64,000 nucleotides of DNA from Malurus cyaneus samueli (GCA_009741485.1 CM019217.1:43750266-43814265), one strand, 5' to 3'. Counted from the stretch's first letter, positions 49,205-63,169 are shown. Numbers and translations are program-made. The notes: generated by a model not told the origin, from the sequence alone.

Positions 49205-49620
49205 AGAAAGGCAATGGAGCTGGGGAAAGGTCTAGAGAATAAGTCCTATGAGGAGCAGCCAAGGGACCTGGGGTTCTTAAGCCTGCAGAAGAGGAGGCTC
49301 AAGGGTGACCTTACTATTCTCTACAATTGTTCTCTCTTCTGACATGTCTCAAGTGAAAAGACAAGAGAAAATAGCCTTAAGCTGAGCCAAAGAAGATTCA
49401 GATTAGCTAACAGAAAAATATATTTCACTGAAAGAGTGTTCAGGCATTAGAAAAAGTTGCCCAGGAAGGTGGTAGAGTCACCATCTCTGGAAGTGTTCAA
49501 GAAGCATATGAATCTGGCACTCAGGGATGTGAATTGGGGTTGATTATGATGGCGCTGCATTGATGGCTACACAAGGTGATCCTGAAGGTCTCTTCCAACC
49601 TTGATTATTCTGTGATTCTG
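49205..49620 (+). mobile_element. CR1 LINE 3' fragment
   Basis: Plus-strand CR1. It begins near the typical GGTCTAGAGAATAAGTCC and GAGGAGCAGCCAAGGGACC strings, continues through TTGCCCAGGAAGGTGGTAGA and CACCATCTCTGGAAGTGTTC (C-terminal ORF2 region), and ends with CTGAAGGTCTCTTCCAACC and the octamer tail ATTCTGTGATTCTG. A part of the usual middle is diverged or missing around 49320-49380. It is inactive and severely 5'-truncated, and lies in opposite orientation to the copy at 39-40 kb. The diagnostic tail makes this the best evidence that the host is a bird (or at least a sauropsid). Confidence 0.95.
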
Positions 49621-50194
49621 TCACACTCCATTGCTGAAACAACATTACACTCATTCAACAGGAAACTGACATGAAGCACCTTATAACTATACTGAAATAG
49701 CTGTAATGTTTTCCTACACAGATGTCTTTACATTATAATGAGGTCAACTTTTGATGGTCCAGTCTTTACAGTGTTTGTTTATTTGTCTGCAAATGAATAA
49801 ATTGAACAGCATCAGAAGACTGGGAGTTTATTTTCTAATTTTGGTTGGATGGAACATTCTCAGCATGTCTATCTACGATTGACTAAAAAGAGGTATTATT
49901 TTTATGTCAGATACAGGCAGACTATTTTCCACACTTCCAGGAATTTAACTTCTTTGAAATTTTAAGTGCCAGCTTTGGAACTGAATGAATACTATTTGCC
50001 AGTTGACACCAATTTTGATTTTTTTTTCTAATTCACAGTCATTCACAAATATTTCTCACTGTCAAGGAACACATGTTGTCCCTGTGTGCTTTTGCCAAAT
50101 AGTTTGGTGGTCTATTTTGCAGATGCTGGTTGCTCATGAACACACCAGCTGTTGCCAGAGTTACGTGTTTGCTTTTCAACTATTGCCTTTTTTT

Positions 50195-50218
50195 CTTTCA
50201 TGGAAACTTTCATGGAAA
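50195..50218 (+). repeat. Two-copy 12-bp tandem duplication
   Basis: CTTTCATGGAAA occurs twice head-to-tail without mismatch. Confidence 0.75.
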
Positions 50219-50839
50219 ATAATCAACAGCAAACAACAGAGAATGGATTTCCATTACTATTTTGGGGAATCTGCAGACATCTCCATGACTGCTACACTAC
50301 AGTGCACATATTAAAGACTAGCAAATAACAGAGCGACCACAGTCTCCAAGACTGTTGAATTAAAATTATTTAATTGTTATTACATTTGCAAGGGTTCCCT
50401 TTTCTGCTGTCTTGCCAGCCTTAATCACTATGTTTTGTAGCAACAGCAGCTAAAATACATCAGCACATTCACACTTGCAGGAAAAGTACTGAGAAACAGA
50501 CTTTTCTTCTACCTTCAGCACATATGCAATCTGGAAGCTGTACCCAATCCTCCCTTTAGATGAAGGATCACAATTTATGTTTTTATGTATCTACAGTTTG
50601 GCCTATTGCAAATGTCCAAATTTCTGCTACCTGCCTTCCAAGCAGGCTGTGTGTTAAAGTTCCTTTTAGTAGGAGTGTCACAGTATGAAAATTTGCTACT
50701 ATCAGGCTCAAGACAAAGCACCTATTCAGACACTTGCATTCTCTCATTTTAAAGGTGTTTAAAAGGTGGCTGGTAAGAACTGGCTGCACTTCACTACTGA
50801 AGGCAACTGAGGTGCTACAGAAATAAGACTCTTTATTCC

Positions 50840-50856
50840 TTTTTTTTTTTTTTTTT
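50840..50856 (+). repeat. T17 homopolymer
   Basis: Seventeen T residues followed by CCAG. It resembles a splice acceptor, but no exon is recognisable downstream. Confidence 0.8.
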
Positions 50857-51128
50857 CCAGAGTTAAGCTATGAAAAGACTGAGTAGTAGAAGTAGTGGTG
50901 CTCCCTTGAGCAATCCTGTCATTACAGCAGGCATTTAGGATTTTTCTGAAAATGTTACCGGAGCCTAAAGATTAACACTTCGAGCTGAATACTCTGATCT
51001 GAAGAACATTTTTGAATACATCATCCTGTGTCTCAAAACCAACTCTAAGGCCATACTCCTTGTCTCTTAGAGATGTTTCTCCTTTGGAGTAGTTATCTAT
51101 ATGACCAAATGAAACAAGCTGTACCACA

Positions 51129-51152
51129 TGTGAGTGTTCATGTGAGTGTTCA
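51129..51152 (+). repeat. Two-copy 12-bp tandem duplication
   Basis: TGTGAGTGTTCA occurs twice head-to-tail without mismatch. Confidence 0.75.
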
Positions 51153-54100
51153 AAAGCAGCAAGAATAACTTGTATGTGGAAAACTCCTCAATAGAAAGGA
51201 GTAAGTTGGCAAGACAATACACTAAAGAGCCATTATGTAGAAATACAGCAGGAGCAATACATAAGGGGATTATTAGGAGGACAGCAGTCCAGAGTCTTAT
51301 CAAATGTGATTTGTCAGAAACAGGAACAAATAACACTTCCTCTAACTTGGTTGAACTTGCCGCAATGACCCTTAGAGACAGCAATAAATTTTTTCCAAAA
51401 ACCTAAGGAAAAATAAAGTTGCTTTTGCTGTACTTCTCTCTTTGCAACTTTTCAGTAATATTTTAGGCCTAGAAAATGTACCAGTTCGAATTGAAAGGGT
51501 TTACTTTCCTGCATTAGAATATGATACTCTGAAAAGGTAATTAAAAAATTTTAAACACCACTAATCATATTCATGAAGAACTAAACTGGAATTGTACCCC
51601 TTTTACTTGAAGCAATATTGTTACATTACAAGTCTTGTTCTGAAAATATCTTTTTATACCCCTTTATGCTAAGAAGTTTGAAGTACCTGAAAACAAATCT
51701 TATGATCTTAACAAAAACTTAGCTGAAAAAGCAACTCCTCTCCTAAAGAAATGTCATTCTTCAGCTAGAAAGAGAGGAAGCCATTTCCAACATTATTCTT
51801 TTTAAGGCCTTCACTGTGCTGGAGAGTAAGATTATCATCTGACTGTATTCTTGCTCCTGCCAACAAAAATTAGACTGCCTAGATTATGACTTCCTTTCAA
51901 AGTGAATGAAGGCTTTCAGCCCTACTAAAATGGCATGCTTTCTTTTGGCATATAGTTTCCTAGCAGTAACCAGGACTAGTGAGACACAAAGCTGTGTCAG
52001 CAGGTGGAAAAGCAGAAGCCAGTAGACAGAACATTAAATATTCTTAATTAATGCATTTCAAAAAATGCTGACATTGTTCTCACTCACATCTATGAGGTCC
52101 AGTCCTGACACATCTGCACTACAGTCCTGTACCTGACTGCCGCTGATGTACACATGAAAGAAGAGCAATGACAACAATAGAGTTTTCAGCTCTGACATTA
52201 CTCGGGCACATGGAGAAGAGAGGCTTGTGCTGCTTCAACCACCATACAACAATAACATTCAGCCTGCCTCAAGCTGACTGGGGCATTCCTCTGTGTTGCA
52301 GGCATATCCATATCGAGGAAAATTAACATCCTTCCATGTCAGGCTCTCTGGATCATTCACCACACCATCCAGTATAGTGGCAATGAAAACATGAGACCTT
52401 TTGTAAAAAAAGCTGTTAAAAAATTACAGCAAACTTCTCAGTGATTTTGCTTGCCAGGAAAATCCAATTTAAGTATTTTAGCAAAATATCTGATCAACCA
52501 ACTTTCAAAAGAATAACACTTAAAATTAACTTTAAATCTATGTAATTTGTATTTTATTTGAAAATCTACTTTTTCCTTCTTCCAAAGAATTTAATTTCCC
52601 TTGTTGCCAGAACTTGTGCTTTGCATCAAGCTAGTCATAATACCCAATTCTTCATAGTTTTGCATTCTTTTTCTCCAGGGACATTCTTCTGTCAGCTCAG
52701 CAAGACCTTTTTCATTATATATTCTTTTTTTTTCTCTTTTTCCTCCCAAGCCCTCTCACTTCTATGCCCATATTTACTAGATACAAGCATATTTTATATC
52801 TCCTCACCATTACTTTCTTAGGGTTTCTTTAATCCCATCTATCCAATTCCATAAGGAATACACCCATATTGCTTACTTCTCATCTCAGTCATCAACTTGT
52901 TCCATCTCTTTGTTTCTTTCAAAGTTTTTGCTCCTCAGCCTTATAGCACCTCCCTCTGCCCCTAATACTATCAAACTGATAAATTGTTTCATATGTCCAC
53001 AGGCTGTGGACAGTTGGGTAGTACTCATTTCTTCAAAGTTAGCATCCATGCAGGAAATGGGGTATTTGTAACTTAAATTAAAGCCCAAGAATTGCTGTCT
53101 CATATCTGAGACCAAGAAGATGCTACTGTAGATACAACCTGCTCTTAGGAGACTTCAGAATTTAGGGATTACAACATTTCATCAATATTAATCCTGCACT
53201 GATCTTTAGAATAAATGCAGTTAAATTTTTCCATTCTGATTGACATAACTTGAGTTAAATCTCATTTCCCGTGAGAAGTCTTTGGCTATGGCAGTGTGAC
53301 ACAGTCATATCCAGACTCATTTCTAAACAGGTGAGGGAGTAGCAGGTGTAAAATCCAGTGGGTCTCACTTGGCAGAACAAAATCGAGAGGTCAGTACTCA
53401 TAACCAGTGAAGGAGAAAAACCACAAAATCAGCTTCTCCTGACAGAGTTTCCTTAAGTATTATGGAACATAAGACATCCATTGGTCCCACAGAATTAGAA
53501 GGTGCTATAAATAAATTGTAACTACTAACCTGAACGACAGGCATACATATTGTAAACCTAAACACAGGTTTTCCTCTACCTGTGTTTATCCAATCAAATC
53601 GGCACAAAGCACATATTAGATGGGAAATCTAATGTCAAGAGCATGAAAAAGGGTTTACAAACGCTGACTTCCCAGATCAGGACAGGTGCAGAGAACAGAG
53701 TCACCATTACGTGAGAGCTACTGTTCTCAACTTGTCTGGGAAGGAGAAGAAAAAGAGATGCTATCAAGCAGAGGCAGAGCAGCTCCACAGACAATAGTAA
53801 GCAGTAGAAGAGGCAGTTTTTAAAAGACAGTTTAGGATCTGGCTGTGGTCTTAACACTTGGTCCTAATGAGATGGACTGAACTTGCTCCAGCACAGTTGT
53901 GCTTAAAGCTGTTTTTCTGGACAGAGGGCTGCTGTCCTGGTCTAATTGAAATAATTTCACACTCCCCGGCCTTATGCAATTAACTTGGATTTGGGGTTTT
54001 GCCATGAAGACCGCTAATAGAAAGCAAACTACTTAGTGGTAGCAGTACTGTTTGTATTACAACAGCACCTCTAAAACCTAGTCATGGCTCAAGATTCCAG

Positions 54101-54399
54101 TGTCCTGAGGCTGTGCTAACAATGAAGAAAAATAATGGAGTACACACCACAAGATGGAAGCACTGCGTCTTTCTCCAGCTTGGCAATATGGCCCAGCATT
54201 TCAAATTTGGCTCTTTGTGGAGACATGATTTCCTGTTGCCCATTGAATATAAGCCTGGAAACCAACCCACAATGCTGAAATATTAGTCATCATCTATCCA
54301 AATATGAAGCCATCTTCCTCAAGGTAGGGTCTGCTGCAGGGAGAGCAGGTGACTATTGCAGGTATTCACAATACTGAGGCAGCTCACTGTCCCTCATGT

Positions 54400-54580
54400 A
54401 CTCATCATTACACTGCCTCCTCTTGAAAGAGGTAGCCTAGGTCTTGAGAGACCTTACTGACAAAGTACCTTGCCCAAGATGATTAAAAAAAAATAAACGT
54501 GTGGCAAAGCAGGAACTGAATTTAAATTTTCCTGATGGACACAGAGCTCAGAGTCTCCTATTCTCTGAATGACCTCTCCT
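54400..54580 (+). repeat. Probable MIR SINE remnant
   Basis: AAAGTACCTTGCCCAAGATGA, then GTGGCAAAGCAGGAACTGAA and CTCAGAGTCTCC, follow the MIR order (AAGTAACTTGCCCAAGGTCA ... GTGGCAGAGCCGGGATTCGAA ... TCTGACTCC). An A-rich insertion splits the match near 54484. Strongly diverged, as expected for a Mesozoic element. Needs a repeat-library alignment to confirm. Confidence 0.5.
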
Positions 54581-54849
54581 TACATCCCACTAGGTTTGCA
54601 TACCGTATTAAGAGTAAAGATGCAAATATTTATACAGCACATCTAATTTCTTTATTTTTAAAAAGAAAAGGATAAGGTAGTGGTATGCTACCAAAAGGCC
54701 CTGAACACTACAGTGTTTCAGACTGAAAATTATCTTAAGATCTCTCTATTTTCTTAATCATGTTTCATCTGAAACAGTCATATAATTTCACAAGTAGCTG
54801 CTGCATAATTGTATTTGCACTTGGACTGCGTTTTCTCCACATTTTTTAT

Positions 54850-54960
54850 ACAGCAAGCAAAATTTTATTACCCCATTTGAGGATAAGCTGAAACCCAAAG
54901 AGAACAAATAAAAATTCACACAGTAAGTGATCTGAGTCTGCAAGAAAGTAACCCAGCATT
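54850..54960 (+). repeat. Probable second MIR SINE remnant
   Basis: TTATTACCCCATTTGAGGAT, AAGCTGAAACCCAAAGAGAA and TTCACACAGTAAGTGATCTG track the MIR core (TTATTATCCCCATTTTACAG, GAGGAAACTGAGGCACAGAG, GTCACACAGCTAGTAAGTGG) with gaps. Same orientation as the copy about 300 bp to the left. The two could be one interrupted element or two insertions. Confidence 0.45.
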
Positions 54961-56518
54961 AGTGAAACATCATGTGAGCCCTCTGGCTCCTGCGTCATGT
55001 TTTGTACTTGGCATGACAACAGACAGGACCACGTCCATGGTTTGCTGGGCTGGGAGACCAACAGTCATAGACAGGCAGCAAGTCTGACAGTCACATCATA
55101 AAGCAGAGTTTTAAGCAGCCGGAAAAGCATTGGTAAAAAATAGTAGCAAGTTGGCCCATTTAGGTTTTTATTAAGGGAATAGTTGGTAGGAACCAAAGTT
55201 TGGTTTCGGTCTGGGTGCTTAACTGATTTTGTTTTTCACATTGTCGCTTTCCATATACATACCTTTTCCAGTCAGCTCAACTAATTTTTCTCTTGTGCTT
55301 CTATTCAATGTTCAAACATTTAACTGCTCTTTCTTGTCCAGTTGCATTGGTCTTTGCTTTCTCACATTAGCCCCACCCACATTTCCCTTCTCACCATTTT
55401 GTTTGCAGTTTCTAGAAAATAAACTAAAATTTTGGTGAATCAAAAAAATAACAGCTCTGAACAAAACAGTCTAAGACCTTAGAGTCAGACACAGTGAGCC
55501 CTGATCTGAATATTAGCACATTCCTTTATCTAACCATTCATCCCAGAAGATAACCATGCTGATCATATCAGAAAGTACAGTGCTACAAATATACTGTGGT
55601 TGCATATTTACTGGGAGGCACTTGAAGATGTTACTTGCACAATCATGCATCATTGCAGTCAAGGTACAGTTTAAACACTGCTTATGCCTTTCAGTTTAAA
55701 TCCTGTTATCTTTGTCTGCATACTAAAATCTCCAGACCATCCTTCTTATCTAGCAACAGGTTAGCAAAAAACCTACAAAGCTATGAGAAAAATATCTACA
55801 GGTATATGAACGTTAATCCCCCATGCAGTAAAATATAATGAAACTATAAGAATATTAATTACTACTCAAAATACTTTAGTATCTATATATTGTAGGTTTC
55901 AAACCCAAACTTTTTTAAAATATATGCTCCTTAAAAATTAGGCACATGGTAACTTAAGAGTAATCTTACTTTTTTAATGTTTTCTGGATATAAAATACTC
56001 TAGTGCTTTTGTAAATGAAGCCCAGTAATAACGAACCAAACGCCACAAAAGCAAAGCAAAAAAGGAATCTTAATAGGCAAAATAAGGAGTCACTACTGAG
56101 TTAAGCCATTTCATTGGTGACCATTTCAAAACAAACAAAAAAGTGTTGCACTATTTTGTATGTGCAAATCCGGTTTTAAGTAACTCTCCTATGAAACTGC
56201 AGACAAGGAGAGCTCACAGAGCCTGAAATCTCTCATCAATTTATGACCTGTCTCCAGTGCTGTTTCTCTGCTTTCAGACCATGAGGAACAGGCAGGTTTG
56301 CAGACCACACTCAGTTGCAGACAAGAGGTAAATAATCTTAATTAACCAGAAAGAAAGCAATTTTTAAGTACCTACATTCTCCTCATTTTCTTGGTTCCAG
56401 CTCCTCTGCAGTCTTCAGCCTTGCAAACCTCTCCTGTTCTGTGTGACCCCACAACAGACTCTTGAGTGATTCATTGTGTCAAACTTCCTTCTGTTCAGCT
56501 TTAGACTGGCTGAGGTGG

Positions 56519-56560
56519 AAAAAAAATAAACAAAGGAGAAAAAAGAAAAAAAAAAGTGAA
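56519..56560 (+). repeat. A-rich low-complexity tract
   Basis: A-runs interrupted by T, C and GG over about 40 bp. Simple low-complexity sequence. Confidence 0.7.
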
Positions 56561-59500
56561 GGCACTTACAGGAGAAACTAAAATCATCTTAGGAAACAAT
56601 GGATCTGGTAAAGGATTCTGTTCTTTCACCATGTCCGAGAGCTAGTTTACTGACTATTGAGTTTGGCTATAGGTCACTAGGGTGCTAATGCAAGACAAGG
56701 CAAAAGGAATCTTGTCCCTTGATAGGATTTAAAGGTAATCTTCAGGAGAAAGAGTGAGAACAGTTATTAGCATTTAGGAGTGTGATTGCTAATCCACTAA
56801 TGATGTATGATTGATTTATGAACTGTTTCACTTGCAGAAAGAAATGGAAAAAGATTCTGCCAACAATCTGCCATTCTTTGATGAAAACCACAATGTCTGA
56901 ATCCCCTTATTAGAGCAAAGCTGTGGCAAATGCTGAGCCTGTGTGTTTCACAATGAGGAATTAATTTTGTCTTAATGCATAATCCTATATGCTCAGAGAG
57001 GAGACAGTGCTGCAGAGATTTTTTTAAAAGCATGCAAAAATACACCTAGTGTGTTATATACATTTATAGACAAAGAGGAAGAAATATGTTTTCGTGCATT
57101 TTTTCTCATTTATCACATCATCAGTAGCTAAAGGTCATGTGTAAAAAGTTAGCCATTACTGCTTCCCCTACTTCTTCCCCTCCACCACCAAATCCAAAAT
57201 CCATGTGTGACATTGCCACAAAAGCAGCCAAACTGCATGTTGTAGGTTACATATGGTAGGTTACTATTCAGCAGGACTATGGGGCCTTGAAGAACACTGA
57301 AGCCTCTTACACAAGAAAACATCTGCTCCAAAAGGATTACAATCCAACCAGTCACCCCACTGAAAGAGCTGCATTAGCAGCTCAGACAAAAATCATTCAT
57401 TCTCAGCATTCTGTAAAGTCCCATCCTATAGTCACCTATTTGCATGTTGCAATGATATATGCAGAAAAGACTTGCTAATTTATACAGTGGGCCAAGTAAA
57501 GGCATTAGAGGCAGAAATTTTCACACTGAAGGACCAGTAGTGCAATGCTCTGCCGTCACGTACCCGGGTGCTTTATCACAAACAGCATTGAGCCTTTTAA
57601 GCTGAATTCATGTCTCACTTTCAGAATTTTTCCCAACTCAGGTATCCTCAATTATATTTATTTCCTGTTATGACTTTAAGACAGCACTGCTTTTTAAATA
57701 AAAGCTATTAACATTTGCATTAGTCTTCATGCCAGGAACACTTCTCTATATGAGTTGTCAGTTTAACTACTAGTTAATTTATGTACCAGATACCTCATAC
57801 AACCAGAGAAGATAGAGGTCTTGGTTCAAATAGTCTGCATTCAGTATTACAAAATAAGTGGGAGTTGTTAACTATCAATAAACAAAATAAATAAGAGGTA
57901 CTAAAACAGAAAGAGTGAGAGGTGAAATACAGCCCATAAGAGAGGCCAGAATTTCTCTAGGCCCTTACCCTGATCCATACAGCCAGAGCTCCCTGTCTGC
58001 ATGAATTCTACACCAGCTAAAAAACATTGCTGAGCCTTCTGCTACATTTATAGCTCTTCAACTCCTGCCTTCAAATTTAATAGAACATGTTATTAACATC
58101 CAAATCCAATCTGCTGCTCTTCACAGTGCAAAACCCCCTCCATTCAGCAGTCCATTTACCAGATAATGTGAAGTTGGCTTGAAAGTAGGTAGAGTAGTTG
58201 CCCTCAGGCCATCAGATGCACAAGGTGTGCAGCCAGTGTGACATTATATGAGATCTGCATAGAAACATCATCTGCAAGCAATCAAAAAAAGCTAAAGATT
58301 AAGATCCCCCCAAACTGGATCATTCTTTTTCTTTTAAATTAATGTCCTAGGGAAGACTTGAATAAGAAGCTGCAAACTACGTGCAAGAAGAAAAATATTT
58401 GCATGCTGCTGCTTTCTCAGCAAGTGTTCTCACTTGCACTGTGGGCAATTTCACTGCTGATGTAAGAGCCCTGCCTAACTCGGCACCTCACCTTGCTTTG
58501 GCTTGAACTGTGTAATATCATATTGTGCTTCATCTTCACAATTCATCTCAATGACTTTTCCAGACAGATTTGGACCTGTCCTCTGATAATTTATGAATCC
58601 TGAAAGCTGATCTGGGTGTCAGAACAACTACTCAATTCATGCATTTGCTTACCTTGGTTAAGTAGTGACCTTAAAAAGCAGTACAGAAAGAACAAATTGT
58701 CTCAAGATGTCACGTGTCTCCACCTGTCATTAAAACCTAGGAAAATGGCATAACATCAGAAAGTTTTCCTTCCACTTTTGCTCAACGTCACAAGCCTGTT
58801 TTTGTCTAAGAAAGGGAAAGGGCTGCAAATAAATAGCTATAGGATATTTTAGCAGGGGGAGGTGCAAGAGCAGGGCATATTTCAGGTGGAACAAAGATGT
58901 CAAGTCCGTGAGGGAGTCTGGCCTGTCACAATCTAATGACAGAAATCTCACAAGGCAACAGGTTAAATCAAGTTGAAAAATTATCCTAATAATCTGGTTT
59001 CCCACAAAGTATATTTCCTCCAAATCCAATTACAATATCACTGTATTTTCTTTATACAACATTATCTGTAAATAATTAAAGTGATTTAGTAGGTTTGTAA
59101 CTACTTTGTAGAAACTGACTAAAATTGGAATTTGATTAAATTTTAAAGAGAGTTGCTTACTTTTCTTCTCCAGTACAGATAATATCTTGTTCTTTACTTA
59201 GGTGGTGCATTTTCAGCTTCAGACTAATTTAAAACACTGAGAAATGGTGTTTCAACTGTGTCTCTCTCCATTATCCTAAAAATACAACACTCTTCTTCCC
59301 GTTTTTCCCCCTGCCTATAGAAAGTAAAACAGCTTTTTACTCTATTACTTTTTGCTTGAAGTTTCCACACAAGTTGCTCCTTCAAGACCTTTCATGCCTT
59401 CAGAGGAGGAAAGCCATAAACATCCCTTGGCTGTTGTACCTGACATTTGAAAGTTCATATTAGCCTTTTTTTCAGATCAGTACCAGAATTTCTGGCAGTT

Positions 59501-59683
59501 CCACCAATCTCAAATACAGAGACACAAAACATTAAATTAACCAACACAAACACTGTAATGTCTCAACACCAAAATATTTAAATGGTTTATCCCAGAACTC
59601 ATGTCATATTTGTATATGGTACGTCATGTACATGATGATTTGATCTTCCTGTATCAGTTTAGTCATAGACTTGGACATGTTAT

Positions 59684-59687
<4 letters not shown>

Positions 59688-59724
<37 letters not shown>

Positions 59725-59757
59725 CCCAAACCAAACCAACCAAAACAAGAAAACAAA
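59688..59757 (+). repeat. A36 run followed by CCAAA-type repeat
   Basis: Thirty-six A residues (59688-59723) run into GCCCAAACCAAACCAACC and further A/C-rich sequence. No element with a tail is recognisable upstream, so I read it as a simple-repeat expansion. Confidence 0.8.
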
Positions 59758-62700
59758 ATAAACAACATCAAAGGTAGGAAAAAAAGGCCTAGTCTGCTGC
59801 ACCTAGTATGGTACCACCTAAGAACTGCAGGTGGGTAATTTGCAGTTCACTCTTGGATGAGAAACTGGCTTACACTGGCAAGAAGAGAAACTGGAAAGGT
59901 TATTTCTCATGGACCTGTCAGTTTCTTCCTTAGAGAAAATACTGCATCGTCAGGGTGGAACAGACTTCACACATAAATCTAAACAGCTCTGTAAATATCT
60001 GCATGATGATTCATCAATTACCCTCCCATGCCTTCCGTCACCAGCAAAGTCTGCGAAGACTTTGTTTCTCCCACTGGAGAGTAACTTTTTGTGGAATAAA
60101 AGTGTGTGTCATACATTGTTGCCCATCTAGAAAAAGAATGAAGAAACATGGCTAGTTGCTGATCTAATTATTTGCTGTAACAGAGACTTTTCTTCCTCCA
60201 TTTTTAATGGACTTTGACAAATTTCTCTAGCTCCCTGAAGCCTTTCATGATTGTTGTTGCACAGTGCTTTGAAGCTTTGAAGCACAATGCAAGACACGGC
60301 AGAGATATTGGAAACACCTCACTATGAGATGATTCCACACCAGTCTTGCTCTTGCTTGTTCCTTACTATTGAGGAACATCCCAGGATAGCTTTTTGGAGC
60401 ACCTGGGTGGGTATATATAATGTCCTAGGGACAAACCCTACTTGTTTTCAAAGGGCAACTTTGAGCCTGATTGTCACCTCAAGTGCGTCCATTTAATGAA
60501 AAATTATTTCCATTGGCACTGAGGAACAACTGAGTTGAAGGCCAGATTTAGTGAGATTCACACAAATCACTCATCATCCCTTTCAGGCAGGGCCCTTTTA
60601 ATCCTGATTCTGCACAGCAGGTAAGCGTGCTCACAGCACCCTGAGCAGCAGGGGTTTTTAGGCATAAGCAAAGAGATGGGGAAAGAAGAGAGAAACAGAA
60701 TTATGCACAGAGAACCCTATCTGCTAGTCAGGAAGGAAAGACAAATCAAACAAAAAAGATCCATGACCCAGAGGAGTTTCTCACATTACCATTTACAAAA
60801 TGTTACAGCTTTGATCTGTAATCCATGTTCTTTTATTCCTCCTCCTCTTTTTACATCTGTAAGCTCCCTTATCTTGGAGCTAGAGTTGCAAGTCTGGGGA
60901 GACCAGATCTTTGCAAAGTGCTTTGTCCTTTTGTGGCAGCATTTAAAAGACAGATTTCCATAACTGCATTTTTCTGGGGAGCAGGATTCCACTCCTGAAG
61001 CAGCAGCTATCATTATGGAGCACCTGGAGACTCTGGACTTAAAGGCACAGAGTACCAGTACATACATTTTAAAACCCAGGAGACCCTCCTCCCTCTTCTC
61101 TTATTTCAATGTAACAGATAGAGTTCCCCAGGCTCTTCAAGGATAACTCAAACCCCCGATCAGTGCTTTTTACTTTAAAGCTACCACAGTGTCCCTAAAA
61201 GCAAAAACCCCCTTGACAATCAATCAACGAAAAAAGCAACAACCCCACACATGCAACTGAAATGTCGTACAAAAATTAACCCCTTTTTCTTTTAGCTTTA
61301 CAGGGCTAAATCCAACTTAAGGAGACAGCCCAGGCAAACCCTAAGAATCAGAGAGTTTGATCCATGGCATTTTATTCTCTGCAACAAGACAGCTAAAGGC
61401 CACACTTGCAAAGATGTGCCCATTTCATCTGTGATGTGGGTACACAAACAAGCATGGAAGAGTGACTGGGAAGATGTCAAAAGAAGAAGAAAATTTTCTG
61501 AGAATCAAGACAAAATTCAGGAAAGATAACTGATGATGAGGGGAGTTTTTGTCTGAAGAGGGGATAAACAAGGTCTCATTTCAAATAAGAAGTTGTAAGG
61601 TATTTGATCTCCCTGCTAATTCCTAAATGTTGTGACTTTGAAAGCAAGAGGACAGGTATGCAATGGAATGGGGCAATGCTTCCTCTCCTATTACACAGGA
61701 GCTGTTCAAGGCAGGGAAGAAAGAGAGCTCAAATCTATGCTTTACTGCTCACAGCATTTGCTGACTGGCACAGAGATACTGAGTGAAAACGTTTAAGATA
61801 TGACATCCACTGGCAAGGAGGAAGCTCATCATCTGCCTCCCTTGCAGCTGCTGATACTCAGCCAACACACTCCCGGCTCTGATGTCAGTGGTCTAAATGA
61901 GGGCCATACTCTGATAGTTTAATCTCAGGAAATCTCTGCCAAACTATTAGTGAGGCTCTGACTTCCACAGCAACTGCACACTGCTTCTCAAACACAGAGG
62001 AGATTTGCCAGCTTCCGCTTTGGGCAGGGCAGAGTCTGCAGTTATAAACACTGCTGCAAACTTACTTTCAAGACAGATCTGCTTACATCTATTCATCACT
62101 ACTATGAGCCCTCACTGAACATAAAAACATTCTCCAGGCCCTCAAGAGGTTAGAGCTGGGCTACCTCAGTAATAAATATTTAGTGCAACAAAATGCCACC
62201 TTGGTGCTGAATAAAAATATTCAAAATAAATGAAATACTGTAACAGCATTTCATCTTACCCTTTGCTGTCTGGAAAGCTAAAATCTCTTCAGTTTTCAGA
62301 GTCTCTTGTGGATACAATAATTTTATATATAACTGGAAGACTTGTTCATGACTCATCTGTCTATATTACCAAGTGGATTTTTCAGTCCAAAAGCCAGACA
62401 TCCATTATGCAGGCTGCTAAATGATTTACACTGATTGAGCACGCACAGTATGAAGCTCTTGCAAATTTTATATGCTGGCTGTATGGAGAATGAATGGTTG
62501 CTGATTATGCTCCAAATAGCAATGAACCCAATTACCTAAGCCACTAACTCCCAGCAAGGAAGCCAGAAATGCAGCTGTTGCTTCAGTACCTTAAAGAAAT
62601 ATTTACTGTTTGGATCTTAACTACTGTAATTTGAAGTAAATAGGAGGTTCACACTAGTGAAGAACACACCCGTTAGTTCAAAATCACAACTTTTAATAAC

Positions 62701-62964
62701 CGTTGTTAATTCCTTACGCTCCAAAGCTTGCATTCCAGCCTAAGGCCTTAACCCACACCTGGGAAAGTAAGCAAGAATTCAGCTACTCTGGGAATCTGAG
62801 CGACTTCCAAAATGCAGCCACCACAACAAGAAGCCTGGAAAAAAGGGTAATTTTCAGAGAGAAACACAAGGACACTTCTTAATCATCTTGGGGTGAAAAC
62901 ATGACTTCTATCATCCAGTGAGCCAGAATGAACTTTGGGTACTAATGACTGCAGAATACCATTC

Positions 62965-62986
62965 AAAAAAAAAAAAAAAAAAAAAA
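62965..62986 (+). repeat. A22 homopolymer
   Basis: Twenty-two A residues followed by GAACCAACAAGAAAAACGCC, resembling the composition after the A36 run. Confidence 0.8.
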
Positions 62987-63169
62987 GAACCAACAAGAAA
63001 AACGCCAAACCAACTTGGCTGAAAACAACATGTGAAGGTCACCTAGTCAAAATGCATTTTTCACACAGGGGTAACTCCACAATAGATACTGAGATCCTGG
63101 GCCTTGTCCACTTGAGGTTTAATGTGGATTGAGCGATCAAATCTCTGGCTCCAGTGTTTCCAGTGGGAA

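Larger units (their letters stand above)
49621..54399. other. Non-coding stretch, no gene recognised
   Basis: Short repeats at 50195-50218, 50840-50856 and 51129-51152 and a pyrimidine-rich run near 52722-52750. Open frames up to 109 codons (49985-50314) have no recognised family. Confidence 0.6.
54961..63169. other. Non-coding stretch, no gene recognised
   Basis: Contains A-rich tracts at 56519-56560, 59688-59723 and 62965-62986. Open frames are all under 100 codons and unrecognised. No CR1 seen. Confidence 0.6.

Noticed and set aside
59688..59723. Poly-A as the tail of a processed pseudogene
   Set aside because: No mRNA-like sequence, AATAAA signal or target-site duplication recognised upstream.
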